A stretch of DNA of 64,000 bases from Simmondsia chinensis (Eukaryota > Streptophyta > Magnoliopsida > Caryophyllales > Simmondsiaceae). The stretch lies in the NCBI GenBank assembly GCA_018398585.1, contig JAGTTD010000009.1, forward strand, positions 13,397,193 through 13,461,192. The letters run 5' to 3'. The position numbers and the translations under genes are program-made. Of the stretch, positions 34,104 to 45,183 are shown in pieces; positions within the stretch are counted from its first letter, which is position 1; every line of letters starts with the position of its first letter. Below the pieces are notes generated by a model, which was not told where the DNA came from, searched no databases, and saw nothing but the letters and a program-made list of their open reading frames with translations.

Positions 34104-35678
34104 TGATGTGTTTGTTTACGTCTATCCAAATTTGATATAAAACCCTATCTACTAAACACATATGAATTATAGTATAGAGCGAGAGGGTGTCGGACCACAG
34201 GGACTAGGAGTGCGTGAAATTATTCTATAACCTAAATTGATTTAAATATAAATGAGAGATTTTTGTATTGATTAATATAAGAAACGAAAATTAAACTAAG
34301 GTAATCTACTTCTAATCGGAAAGTGTATTTAATTGGAACCTAGGGTTTCGAATCCATCATTGGCCAATTATTTTTGAGCTAACCTTTAAATTGAGATAAT
34401 TAATTGTCACACAGGTAGTGGTTTAGGTTACAAGCTTCAACCTACTAAGGAGATATTGTTAGTGTCGCGTATTGACCCTATCTAACTAAAACATAATGAA
34501 TAATAGGCTCTACCTAACGTATTGTTAATTATTACGTATTGACCCTATCTAACTAAAGTATAGGGAAGATAGGCTTTAATTAACAATTCGGTTAATACTA
34601 TTTCTTGATTAATTAATCCTAAGACCACAAGCACGAAGAATTAATTTATAAATATCAACATCAACGATAAAAGGTTACAAACTCAATAATCATATTAATT
34701 GAATAAACGATAAAAATATAATACTTCAAAGTATTTATCTCAACCAAGTAATTAATATAAACAATCAAATTAACCCGAATTAAAAGTAAGTAAAAGTAAA
34801 GGCTAAGACTTCATCTAACCCCAGAGGAGCAAGTTAGCTCTCCATCAAGGATGAACTAGTAAAGGAGGAGATGAACGAACTCATGTCGGTCTTCATGCTA
34901 ATTTCGCTCTCCTTCCAATTTAACGAAAAAAAAAGAAAAAATAATCTGAGAGAGAGAGAGTTGAGAGAAAGAGAGTTAGGATGTCAAAAATTAGCCCCCA
35001 AAACAGAGCAGAACCCCCCTTTTATGTTCCTCCTCTTCTTCCTCTTATAGCGATGCAAAAATCCCTGGCGAGCTAGGCTGAGGCTGTGAGCAGATGCTCA
35101 GATAGGCTAGACGCTGGGCCCCTGCTGGTGTTGTTGGGCCGGAAGCGGAACACTGGACTCGGTGCTGAGCTGGTATCAATGAGATGGGCTTGCATTGCTG
35201 TGGTCGATGTGGATCTGAGCAGAGATGGGTCTGTGGAGGTTGGGCTTGAGGTGGGTGAGCTAGGACACAGTGGGCGCAGGTGGGGTTAGCTGATCTGGAC
35301 AAGAGGTTGGACTGGGCTGACTGGAGTTAGCTGGGCTGTTGGTGTTGAATAGGACGCAAGACGGAGGGGACGATGTCATCGGGCTGAGATTGGGTGCTGG
35401 GCCTGCGTTTGTGGGCCGGTGAACGCACGACTTGGGCTGGGCTCTCAGGTGTGGTAACTGGGTCGAGCTTACACGTTCTTGTCCCGAATCTTGATTGACT
35501 TGATTTAATTGTTTAGGTATTGAGTTTGTCTTATTTGCACCATATTTGACAATTTTTGGAACTTTAATTTCAAACCTGTTAAACATAAAAATTGCCAAAA
35601 TGAGTGTAGAACTATAATTAAATACGTGCAAAATAATTAAAATAACAATTAAAAGATGCGTAAATCTGAGACGTATCA
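34104..35678 (-). repeat. 5' LTR of element J (right copy)
   Basis: TGATGTGTTTGTTTACG to GACGTATCA, 1575 bp, pairing with 25371-26942. The minus-strand frame 35727-35260 parallels the frame in the left copy. Confidence 0.93.
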
Positions 35679-36327
35679 GTAGTACTGGGCGATTAGTGCT
35701 CCTAGGGCTGAATGGAGACAATTCCACATATGAGAAGAGAGGAAGAAGCCGACCAAAGAAGAGTTAGTTAGAGTCCTACCCCTCCATATTACAGACGGGA
35801 AGAGAGGAAGAGGCCGGCCAAAGAAGAGTTGGATGAGGATAATTCATCCGGAACTCGCCTATATCGACCTAATTGAAGAGATGGCCCTAGTTAGAGCTTT
35901 GTGGGGGGTAGTTTTAGGGGTAACCTATTGAGCAGTGCAGGAGCTTCGAGCTCCCTCAAGCTAGTTCTAGTACCACGATGCTGCCTGTATGCTCATTTGT
36001 ACATCCGTAGTACTAGTGTAAGTTGTTCGCTTAGTACTTTTTATACTCTCTCTCTCTCCTCTCTCTCCCTATACTCTATGGACGTTTCATGTTGTTTGCT
36101 TTTGCCTTTTGCTCCTGCAACTATGCCCCATGTGTACATGCTTACATGAGTATTTGCTTATATGCTTATATGATTAATTGTCTATATTCATACATGCTGC
36201 GCATGACATTTGGGCCGTGCATGCTTCCTTACATGCTTCTTATATGCTCCCTTCATGCTTCATACTTTCTCTTTCATACTCTTTATACAGGTCCTTTACA
36301 ACCTCTCAAGTATTAGGCTAGGGGTCC
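35679..36327 (+). mobile_element. Second LINE 3' fragment and pyrimidine-rich spacer
   Basis: 35740-35900 matches the LINE tail at 25130-25250 (acgggaagagaggaagagg, ggccaaagaagagttgga, attgaagagatggccctag), and 35940-36015 matches its 3' end (gtaccacgatgct-tgtatgc). A roughly 80-bp segment (agaagagaggaagaagccg) is tandemly duplicated within it. 36040-36300 is CT-rich and atgcttac-rich without a gene. Confidence 0.65.
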
Positions 36328-36438
36328 TCAGAAACAGTCTCTGATTAGGGTCTCACCCTAACGGGGTAAGCTTGCGCCCCCCCGATCCCGCGCAAGTAGG
36401 AGCTCTTGTGGCACTGGGCATGCTGTTGTTGTCGGCGT
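36328..36438 (+). mobile_element. SINE 3' portion (Au-SINE-like)
   Basis: Carries the conserved series gaaacagtctctg, ggggtaagcttgcg, cgatcccgcgcaagtagg, gagctcttgtggcactggg and a ttgttgt end. This is the body and tail of the widespread plant Au-type SINE. The tRNA-like head with A and B boxes is not recognisable. Confidence 0.6.
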
Positions 36439-37650
36439 ACAAATAAAATATAGTAATACCCCTGAAATTTGCAATTAATCATAACACACCTTATTTACTT
36501 TCAATTTTGAAAAATAGCCCCCAGAACTTTGTAATTAAATATAACACAACCCTGCACTGTCAATTTCAAAAAATAGCGCCATGAACTTTGCAAATTAACA
36601 TAACGCACCCCTGCACTTTCAATTTCATAAAATAACTCCCTAAACTTTGTTATTACATGCATCTCAGCCCCCAAACATAACACACCACTCAAAAATTTAT
36701 AAATTTTAAAATAAAAAAGCATGAAATTAAAGAATTTGAATAAATTATGAAAGATATTTTTTTGGAAAAAGTATGAAAAAAATATAAGAGTAATAATTTT
36801 AAATTTTATTTTTCATTGTCTTTTAAATATATTTTTTTTAGTATTTATTTTCATATTTTTAATTTCTTATTTTTTTTAGTTTTAAATTTTTAATCTAATT
36901 TTAGAATTTATTTTTTTTTAAAAATATTATATTTTCTCTTATAGTATTTTTAATGAAAATTTTAAAAAAATATTTAATTATCTTTTAAATTTGTAATGAT
37001 TTTAATATATTAATTAAAATAATTTTTTTGCAAATATCAAAAAATTCTCTTATTTTATCTAGAAATATAAAGCTCATGCCTTTCATCTAAAAATATAATT
37101 TCCTATCTTTTGTATAAAACTAAAAGTTCTCTAATTTTTAATTTGATATGAAGCTCTTACCTTCGTCTAAAAATATAAATTCCTATATTTTGTATAAAAT
37201 TAAAAAATTCCTTATTTTTAATTTTATAGAATTTTTGATTTTAAATTTAATATTTTAATTTTTATTAAAAATATTTTTTCAAATTTTTTTCATAATTTGT
37301 TTTAAAATTTTAAATTTATTAATGCTTAAGGGTGAGTTATATTCAATAATAAAGTTTGAGGGTGAGTTGTGTGTAATAACAAAATTTAGGAGGCTATTTT
37401 AAGAAATTAAAAGTGCAGGAGATGTGTTTTGTATAGTGACAAAATTCAGGGGACTATTTTATGAAATTGAAAGTGTAAGGGGGTGTGTTGTGTTAATTTG
37501 TATAATTTAGGGGGCTATTTCATGAAATTGAAAGTGCAGTGCGTGTGTTGTGTTAATTTGCAAAGCACAGGGAGTTATTTTTTAAAATCAAAAGTGCAAG
37601 GGGTATGTTGTGATTAATTGCAAAGTTCTGGGAGTCTTACTATATTTTGT
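36439..37650. mobile_element. Foldback-like DNA element with tandem-repeat arms
   Basis: The left arm (36439-36690) and right arm (37325-37650) are inverted copies: acaaataaaatatagtaa at the left end mirrors ttactatattttgt at the right end. Each arm is made of three to four ~70-bp tandem units of the type aacacaccctgcactttcaa, ttcataaaatagccccctgaactttg. The ~630-bp core is very AT-rich and non-coding. Long inverted arms built of tandem repeats are the hallmark of foldback or MULE-derived hairpin elements. A target duplication is not obvious. Confidence 0.65.
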
Positions 37651-37729
37651 CCTAAATATTTTACTTTTCCAATAGAAAATGCTTTGCTAGCTTGAATACT
37701 TTAAGCCATGCTTGATTGACACTTTAAAA

Positions 37730-38642
37730 TCTATATAAAAAACCACTAGTGATTTCGATTCAACATGATTATTAAAGATATAAAGTGCTCACGAATGAGG
37801 TACAAGTTATGGAACAACAAGCATCTATTATAACACAATGCACGCCTAACAAGTTACTGCAAATAAAATCAAAGGTGTGACCAAAATACAATTCAAATAA
37901 AAGAATCAAACAATCAAATACAACTAACAATGTTATGCAAATATACAAGACAATGGAGACAATTTGCTTACTGCATATATACAAGACTTTGTGAAACGAA
38001 GTTGGATATTTGTAATAAATGCTCCTGACTTTCGTACAATAACCGACATTCCGATAGTATTTCTCATTACACCAATCTAATGGAAAGAAGAGCAATACTA
38101 CATCAAGAACTAGGCAAGGAAAAGGATGCAGGTATAAAACTTAATTGCACTGCAAAACTAGCAAAATGATACAAAACATAAATATGATAGGCTATACTTT
38201 TATCACTAAAAACTTTATACCTTCAACAATAATACAAAGTATGCTTCACAACACTTTTAAAACCAAAAACAATCAATATAAATATGGCCAACATCAAAAT
38301 TGGCAGCAAAATATAACTTATAACACACAAAAAATATGAAGGTAACGAGTACTAACAAATATTCTTTAATGATAAAAGCTAATGTTGCAGCTGAGATGCC
38401 AACACTGCAATGCAAATAAAAAAATGACACTGTTGATGAAGGTTGGAATTTGTAAACATAATGACTATGATTTAATTAATATTGTATTTCTCTAACAAAT
38501 ATGCACCATGTTTTCATTAGATGTGCAACTACCAGCAATGCAAAACACGAGATATTTAATATTATCGTTTCTCTAACAAATCTATGTTACATTTCCATTC
38601 AAACGGGAAACACAAGCCGTGCATCGCATGGGATCCCACTAG
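37730..38642 (+). mobile_element. Candidate non-autonomous Helitron
   Basis: The right end has a short hairpin (ccgtgc-atc-gcatgg, 38617-38631) followed after a few bases by CACTAG and a host T, the Helitron 3' signature. The left end proposed here is A^TCTATATAAAAAACC, matching the TC start inserted between A and T. No helicase or Rep code is present. The 5' end is less certain than the 3' end. Confidence 0.5.
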
Positions 38643-38665
38643 TTTACATTTAAGCTGGTTGATTT

Positions 38666-39264
38666 TGTGAGGACTCTGGACAAATCTGATATGCTCTGAT
38701 ACCAATTTGTGAGGGAAATTAATATGTCCTTAATGCGGAACTTAACACCCCAGAACAGGATTCGATTCAAATACTATAACAAATAAGAGAAGTAAACAAA
38801 AGGTAAAAGAGAACAAAAAAAAAAAAAAAAAAAAAAAAAAAACACATATACACACACACACCATGATTTAAGTGGAAACCCTCTTCAATCGAGAGGGACA
38901 AAACCACGGGCGGAGATGGAGATTCTTTATTGAGTATGAATAATGGAAGAATTACAACGACACGCCTCTGAACGAGATCTATGGAGAATTACTGAATCAC
39001 TTCCTCTAAACTCTCAATGATGGTGGCTCTCTCTTAATTGGATGATTAGATCACCTAAAACTTAAACCCTCATGCTCTATTTATAACAAACGGCTAGCGC
39101 ATGCTTTGCGCGGCCCCCGATCAATGGGCTCCCTTTTTGCATGTTTTCTTGACTTTTTTCTCTAGCGTTGCTCTCCGATCGATCAGTTGTACCCCCTGAT
39201 CGATCAGCTTGCTCATGGTGAGACTCATGACTAAAAAACATAAATTTGAGGCATATTCCTAACA
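38666..39264 (-). repeat. 3' LTR of element A
   Basis: 599 bp, pairs with 47645-48227. The first ~40 bases contain a captured primer-site-like ctctgatacca (38696-38706) followed by a second LTR-type start tttgtgaggg. A run of 20 or more A lies at 38816-38840. The LTR also carries gatcgatca palindromes near 39178-39210. Confidence 0.85.
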
Positions 39265-40666
39265 AACCTCCACCTTGACTCAGATTTACACATAAGCAAA
39301 ATTTCTCCACCTACTCCACAAAACAGCCCACACATTGGGTTATCTAAACAAAACAGGAAACCTAACCGAGTATGAACGATGCTTGAACTTCCTGCTGGGT
39401 AGCAACTGGGTGAATATATCTGTGAGGTTATCAGCTTCTTCTTCTCTGAATTGCCTCTTGACACATCTTCTGAAACGGCCACCTGCTGCTAAACTGTGTT
39501 ACTTAACTGAAACTGAACTCCCTCCAGCTTATTCACCTAACCTAAATCACAAACAACGGATGACATCTTCTATGGACTCAATAATGAAGACTCATCAAAT
39601 GTGACATCTCTACTCCTAAGGAATTGCTTAAAGCGAACTTTTTTCTGCTTCCTATAAATGCTGTGTTCACAAGATTTTAGTCCTGTAGACTGACCACACA
39701 ATGAACTCCTTTTACTGAGCTCAGACACACCCTTATCACTTGAATGACCCAATCTCAAGCGCCTTGACTTTGTGATACCTGGTTCTGTCAACGATGATGA
39801 TGAAGATATCTTAATTGATCTTGCAACTGTGGAATCGACAAGTTCATATAATGCTCATACCCTTCTGGCTTTAATCACAACTAAAGCACCCTTAACGATC
39901 TTCGTAACTCCATCTTCAGCTGTGTACCTGTACCCATGTGATTCAAGAGCACCTAAAGAGATGAGATTCTTCTTCAAATCAGGGATGTGACGGACATCGC
40001 TCAAAGTCCTGATAGTGCTATCGAACATCTTAATACGAATTATTCCTATACCCAAAACTCTGCATGTAGCATCATTGCCCATCAAATCAACTCCACCTTG
40101 AATTGACTCGTATGTGGAAAACCGATCTCGATTGGGACAAACATGATAGGAGCAACCAAAATCCAAAATCCAACTATCTTTAAAACTGTACTAAGGTTCA
40201 AACACAGACAGTATATCACCATCATTCTCATCTTCAACTACAACACTAGCTGCTGCAGATTTCTGGTCAAACCTGTTATTTGCTTCTAGTTTCCTCTTAA
40301 GCTTGTAACAGTCTCTATTAATGTGCCCTTTCTTATGACAATAATTATAAGATAGATCTTGATGTCTGGACTTAAACTTATTTCCACTATGATCATATTC
40401 GTTAGACTTGGTTCTCCCTCTCAGTTATAAACCACTACCTGAGTTCTGAATGGAGTTGGACAACTCTTTATCTATTTCTTTATTCAGTAGGTTTCTCTTA
40501 ACCTCATCAACTGCGATAGTTGACCTACCACCATAAATCATGCTTTCTACGAAGCCTCCATAAGAGGTAGAGAGTGAATGTAATAAGAACATTGCTTGAT
40601 CTTCATCCTTAGGAGCATCATCAAGCTCCTTTAATTCTTGAATTAACGAATTAAATTCATTAAAAT
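39265..40666 (-). pseudogene. Element A: gag carboxyl end, protease, pre-integrase and RNase H tail
   Basis: From right to left: gag end (LIQELKELDDAPKDEDQAMF near 40645-40590), a decayed zinc knuckle near 40350-40290, protease (MDFGCSYHVCPNRDRF near 40166, with Ser of D-S-G replaced by Phe), the pre-integrase segment (TLSDVRHIPDLKKNLISLG, then RLRLGHSSDKG) to KKVRFKQ. The code then jumps to the post-integrase motif VTFDESSL near 39600 and finally to the RNase H tail (DIFTQLLPSRKFKH near 39400). Two internal deletions, near 39628 and near 39500, remove integrase core and RT. Confidence 0.78.
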
Positions 40667-41139
40667 TGTTAGGAATATGCCTCAAATTCTTAGTTCTAAG
40701 TGGAGGCAAGCAGGGGGTACTCCAATCGATCGGGAGAAGAGGTCGATCGATCGGGAAATGTACGTAGAAGAATCCCACATCCAGAGGGTCCACCGATTGA
40801 TCAGTGAACTGCCGATCAATTAGGACCCTGATCTATTGGGAGTCTATTTTTCACGGGGCTATAAATACAGCTCTAGGTTTCACGTGTTCAGCATCCAATT
40901 AAAGTGAGCGCCGCCGTCATCCTTGAGAAAGAGAGAGAGAAGTAAATTGTAATTCTTTTATTCTCAAATCAATAAAAGTCTTCATTTCCGCCCATGGTTT
41001 TCTTCCCTCTTGATTGAAGAGGGGTTTCCATGTAAATCATTGTGTTCTTATTTTTTCATTCTCTTTTATCCTTATTGCTTCTCATTTGATCGTAGTATTT
41101 GATTCGAATTAAGTACTTGGGATTTTGCATTTCCTTACA
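40667..41139 (+). repeat. 5' LTR of element B
   Basis: TGTTAGGAATATGCC to TTTCCTTACA. Contains repeated cgatcgatcg-type palindromes (40725-40760, 40790-40840) and a ctataaata TATA box at 40859-40867, with gattgaagaggggtttcc at 41018-41035 giving the empty site of the solo LTR. Confidence 0.9.
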
Positions 41140-41142
41140 AAT

Positions 41143-41156
41143 TGGTGTTAGAGCTC
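41143..41156 (+). other. Primer-binding site of element B
   Basis: tggtgttagagctc, initiator-Met-tRNA complement with two changes, three bases after the 5' LTR. Confidence 0.8.
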
Positions 41157-41176
41157 TTGTTGTTCGTTTTAGTACT

Positions 41177-41985
41177 ATGACGTTCAGCGATTAAATCTGA
41201 AGTAGAGAAGTTTGGTGGTCAAGGGAGTTTTCAGTTTGTGGCAAGTCTGCATTAAAGGTCTCCTGACACATAATGGTTTGAAGAAAGCACTGGACGGAAA
41301 AGAGAAGAAGCCGGAGAGTTTATCCGAAACATAATGGGAGGAGTTAGATGAGAAGGCACTTACAGTTATTCAGATGTGTCTTACATATGATGTTCTGACA
41401 GAAGTCTTGGAGGTCAAAACCACTAAGGAGTTGTGGGAGAAGCTGCAGAAGATGTTCTGCTTCAAATCGGTCTCCAATAAACTCGCAGTCAAGCGCCGGT
41501 TATTCATGTTTCGTATGCTGGAAAGTACATCTCTTAAGAACCATATTAATGAATTTAACTCTATAATTCAAGAGTTAAAAGAATTGGATGATACCCCTCA
41601 AGATGAAAATTAGGCCATGTTGTTATTATGTTTACTCTCAAATTCATATAAAGGCTTAGTAGAAAGCATGATATATGGTGGTAGGTCAATTATCACAATT
41701 GATAAAGTTAAGGGGAACCTAGTGAGTAAAGAATGAGTAGATAAAGAATTGTCTGACTCTGTGAATGATTGTGGTAATGGTTTGTTTGTGAGAGATAGAG
41801 CTGAGAATAGAGGGTTTGATGGTGGAAAGAAGTCAAGGTTTAAGTCTAGACACAAAAACCTGTCATGTAACTTTTATCACAAGAAAGGGCACATAAAGAA
41901 AAACTGTTATAAGTTTAAGAATAAGCAGAAAGAAGATAACAGCATGACCATAATAGAGGTGATAAGTCCACTGAGGCTAGTGTAG
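41177..41985 (+). pseudogene. Copia gag of element B
   Basis: Starts at an ATG at 41177 but meets stops at once. The open part 41374-41613 reads VLTEVLEVKTTKELWEKLQK and FRMLESTSLKNHINEFNSII, the standard copia gag core. The knuckle lies at 41863-41905 (CNFYHKKGHIKKNC; the usual second Cys is Tyr). Confidence 0.8.
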
Positions 41986-42039
41986 TTGAAGATGAGGGAG
42001 ATGCTGATGTCCTACTAGTAACCGAGTCATAGACCAGGT

Positions 42040-43405
42040 CCATAGATTAGTGGATCATGGATTCGGGTTGTTCTTACCATGTTTGTCCTAACAGAGACTG
42101 GTTCGCCACTTATAAGTCAATTTAGGGCGGAGTAGTCTTGATGGGAACCGATGCCGCATGTAAGGTGATGGGTATCGGACCAGTTCGTGTGAAGATGTTT
42201 GATGGTACTATCAGGAGACTTAGCGACGTGAGACACATTCCAGACTTGAAAAAGAACATTATCTCTTTAGGTACCCTTGAGTCCAACGGGTACAAGTACA
42301 CAACTAAAGGTGGAGCTATAAGGGTTAGTAAAGGTGCATTGATTGTGATGAAGGGTAGGAAGCTTGTAGGTTCTACAGTGACAGGGACAGTAGCTATTTC
42401 CACACCATCTATGATAGATACAGAGATCACTAAGATGTGGCACATGAGATTGGGCCATATGAGTGATGAAGGGCTGTCAGAGATGAGTAAGAGGGGTCTG
42501 TTGCGTGTTCAGTCAACTGGACTAATGGATTTCTGTGAGCACTGTGTATATGGGAAGCAGAAGAGAGTCAGCTTCAAGCAGGCAGTGCATCAAACTAAAG
42601 GAATGTTGGACTATATACATTTAGATTTCAGGGGACCGTCTAGAGTTACTTTCAAAGGAGGTTTCAGGTATCTTCTAATGTTCATTGATGATTATTCAAG
42701 AAAAATTTGGGTCTATTTTCTTAAACAGAAAAATGAAGTTTATGAAGTCTTCAAGAAGTGACGCTACTTGAAAAATAGATAGGGAAGCAGATAAAGAGGT
42801 TGATGACTGATAATGGTCTTAAATTTGTTGAGGGTGATTTCCTCAAATTCTGCGAGAACCAAAGCATTGTCTGACATAGGACTTGTACAAGAACCAAGGC
42901 ATTGTCTGACACAGGACTTGTATAGGTTGACCTTAAAAGAACGGAGTGGCAGAAAGATTAAATAGGATGTTATTGGAGAACGCTCGGTGTATGCTTTCAA
43001 TTGCAAGATTAGGGAGAGAATGGTGGGCAGAGGACGTTAACATGGCTTGTTATTGAGTGAATCTTTGGTTGTTATTGAGTGAATCCTCATTCATTGCTTC
43101 AGTTGAAGATTCCAGAAGAGGTATCGTCTGGTTCTCTTGCGGATTATTCCCATTTGAAAATATTTGGTTGTCCTGCTTATGCTTATGTTAATGATGGAAA
43201 GCTAGAGCCTAGGGCCAAGAAGTGTATCTTTCTTGGCTATACGTCAGGTGTGAAGGGATATCGTTTATGGGATCCAAAGTCTCATAAATTTCTAACTAGT
43301 AGAGGTGTTACTTTTGATGAATCTGCTCTACTACATCCACCACACATGCCCACCTTAGTTCGTGAATCAATTCAGGCGCAAAAGCCTAATGAAAGTAAGA
43401 TATAG
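42040..43405 (+). pseudogene. Copia protease and integrase of element B
   Basis: Protease motif WIMDSGCSYHVCPNRDWF near 42055 has an intact D-S-G. The pre-integrase segment (42138-42540) carries LSDVRHIPDLKKNIISLG and MWHMRLGHMSDEGL with the zinc-binding CEHCVYGKQKRVSF. The integrase core starts LDYIHLDFRGPSR (first Asp) and FIDDYSRKIWVYFLK, then a stop at 42761. The second Asp region (MTDNGLKF near 42803) is followed by a 40-bp local duplication (aaccaaggcattgtctgaca, 42857 and 42893). Post-integrase code (43079-43405) includes LKIFGCPAYAYVNDGKLEPR and the VTFDESALLHP motif. Confidence 0.83.
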
Positions 43406-43659
43406 TCAGAAAGTTCAAATTAGAAACAGTCAGTTTAGTTTAAGAGTATGCAGGGACCTCAGTACATGTTTCTGATGAGGATGAAGCAACAGAAATAGGT
43501 CAGCAGGTTGAGCAGCATACGATTGCAAGTGGTAGGCAGAAGAGGTAGATTAAGCCACCACAGAGATATGGGTATGAGAAGATGATAGCCTATGCCCTTA
43601 CTGCAGCTGAAACAGTGGAAGACAATGAACCGTCTTCATATTCAGAAGCCGTATCAAGA

Positions 43660-45107
43660 TCTGACTTAGAAAAGTGGCTTATGGCCATGAATGAAGAAAT
43701 GGAATCACTTCAGAAGAACCGGAATAGGCAGCTAGTCAAGCCTCAAACAGAAAAAGAGTAATTGGGTGCAAATGGGTCTTCAAGTGAAAAGAAGGCATTG
43801 CTCAAGTGGAAGATGCAAGGTACAAGGCTCGGTTAGTAACCAAAGGCTACAATCAGGTACATGGTGTTGATTTTCATGATATTTCTTCACCTGTTGTTAG
43901 ACATTGTTCCATACGAGCGATACTTGCTTTTTAATAGCTATGCATGATTTAGAGCTTGAGCAGTTAGATGTGAAAACTGCATTTTTGCATGGTGAGCTAG
44001 AGGAGAGTATTTACATGTATCAACCTGAAGGTTTCGTTGTAGAGGGTATGGAAGATCATGTTTGTTTGTTGAAAAGATCTTTATATGGTTTGAGGCCATC
44101 ACCTAGGCACTGGTACAAGAGGTTTGATCAATTTGTGACTAGTCATGGGTTCTTTAGAAGCAAGTATGACAGTTGTGTGTATTTCAGAAAGACGGATTTA
44201 GGCTCTTTTGTTTATCTTCTGTTACACGTTGATGATATGTTAATTGCAACTAAGGACATGACAGATGTTGATGATTTGAGAGCAATGTTGAAAAGCGAGT
44301 TCGAGATGAAGAAATTAGGAGCAGCTAAGAAGATTCTTGGCATGGAGATCAGTAGGAACCGAAAAGCAGGAAAGTTGTACCTGTCTTAGGAGAAGTACAT
44401 TGAGAAGGTTCTAGACCGATTTCACATGAAGGATGCTAAACCTGTTAGCACTCTCTTAGTAGCTCACTTCAGGCTTTCAGCATTGCATTCACCTCAGACT
44501 GAGGAGGATGTTAGGTACATGTCACAGGTCCCTTATTCTAGTGCTGTGGGTACTATTATGTATGCTATGGTATGTACTCGTCCAGATATTACTTATGCTA
44601 TGAGCAAAGTGAGTAGATACATGGAGAATCTAGGAAAGGAGCATTGGCACGCTGTTAAATGGATTCTCAGGTACTTACGTGGCACTTCTAATGTATGTTT
44701 GGAATTTGGGAAGAGTAAATGCTGTTAAGTAGGGTATGTTGACTTAGACTGTGGTGGAGACCTCGATAAGAGAAAGTCTACTTTTGGTTATATGTTTTTT
44801 TTTTTTTTTGGGAGACAGTGCTATCAGTTGGAGAGCATGTCTACAATCAGTTACTGTACAGTCGACTACTGAGGTCGAATATATGGCAGCGATTCACCTA
44901 GCTAAAGATCAGATGATGCATCATGATAGAACGAAGCACATTGATGTCAAGCATTATTTTATTCGAGATCTGATAGATGAGCGGAAAGTGGAGTTGAAGA
45001 AGATTAGCACTGAAGATAATCCAGCAGACATGTTCACTAAAGTTCTTCCTGGCAGGAAATTCGAGCATTGCTCGAACTTGGTTGGGCTCTCAGTTTCAGT
45101 TTGTTAA
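43660..45107 (+). pseudogene. Copia reverse transcriptase and RNase H of element B
   Basis: RT signals are LEQLDVKTAFLHGELEESIY (about 43945), VCLLKRSLYGLRPSPRHWYK and the catalytic LLHVDDMLIATKD near 44225 with both aspartates, then MKKLGAAKKILGMEI. After an in-frame stop at 44387, RNase H follows: TRPDITYAMSKVSRYMENLG, HAVKWILRYLRGTS, a 16-base T run at 44790-44806 that disrupts the frame, then STTEVEYMA and NPADMFTKVLPGRKFEH. Confidence 0.86.
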
Positions 45108-45183
45108 CCCCAGTTGTGGGGTGGTAGTGGAGAAGGTGGAGATATTTTATTTCAGTGATTGAATTTGAGTTACGGTGGAGATT

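Larger units (their letters stand above)
25371..35678 (-). mobile_element. Nearly full-length Athila-like Ty3/gypsy element J
   Basis: 10.3 kb, flanked by 1572-bp and 1575-bp LTRs (TGATGTG to GCATCA or GTATCA) with a possible 5-bp target duplication (gcagt left, gtagt right, 4 of 5). The primer-binding site is an Asp-tRNA-type TGGCGCCGTTGCCGG next to the right LTR, so it reads right to left. The internal region carries gag, protease, RT, RNase H and integrase. The gag style (PNLSWRQ), protease D-L-G-A-S and RT DDFSIFG match the plant Athila/Tat branch. No envelope-like frame is found in the 1.3 kb between integrase and 3' LTR. All genes have stops or frameshifts. Confidence 0.92.

Noticed and set aside
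38145..38339. 64-codon plus-strand frame as a gene
   Set aside because: Asn/Lys/Thr-rich translation of AT-rich candidate Helitron sequence with no domain.
39178..39210. gatcgatc repeats as a CRISPR-like or origin repeat
   Set aside because: The repeats are short palindromes within copia LTRs without spacer-repeat regularity. The window is a plant nuclear genome.
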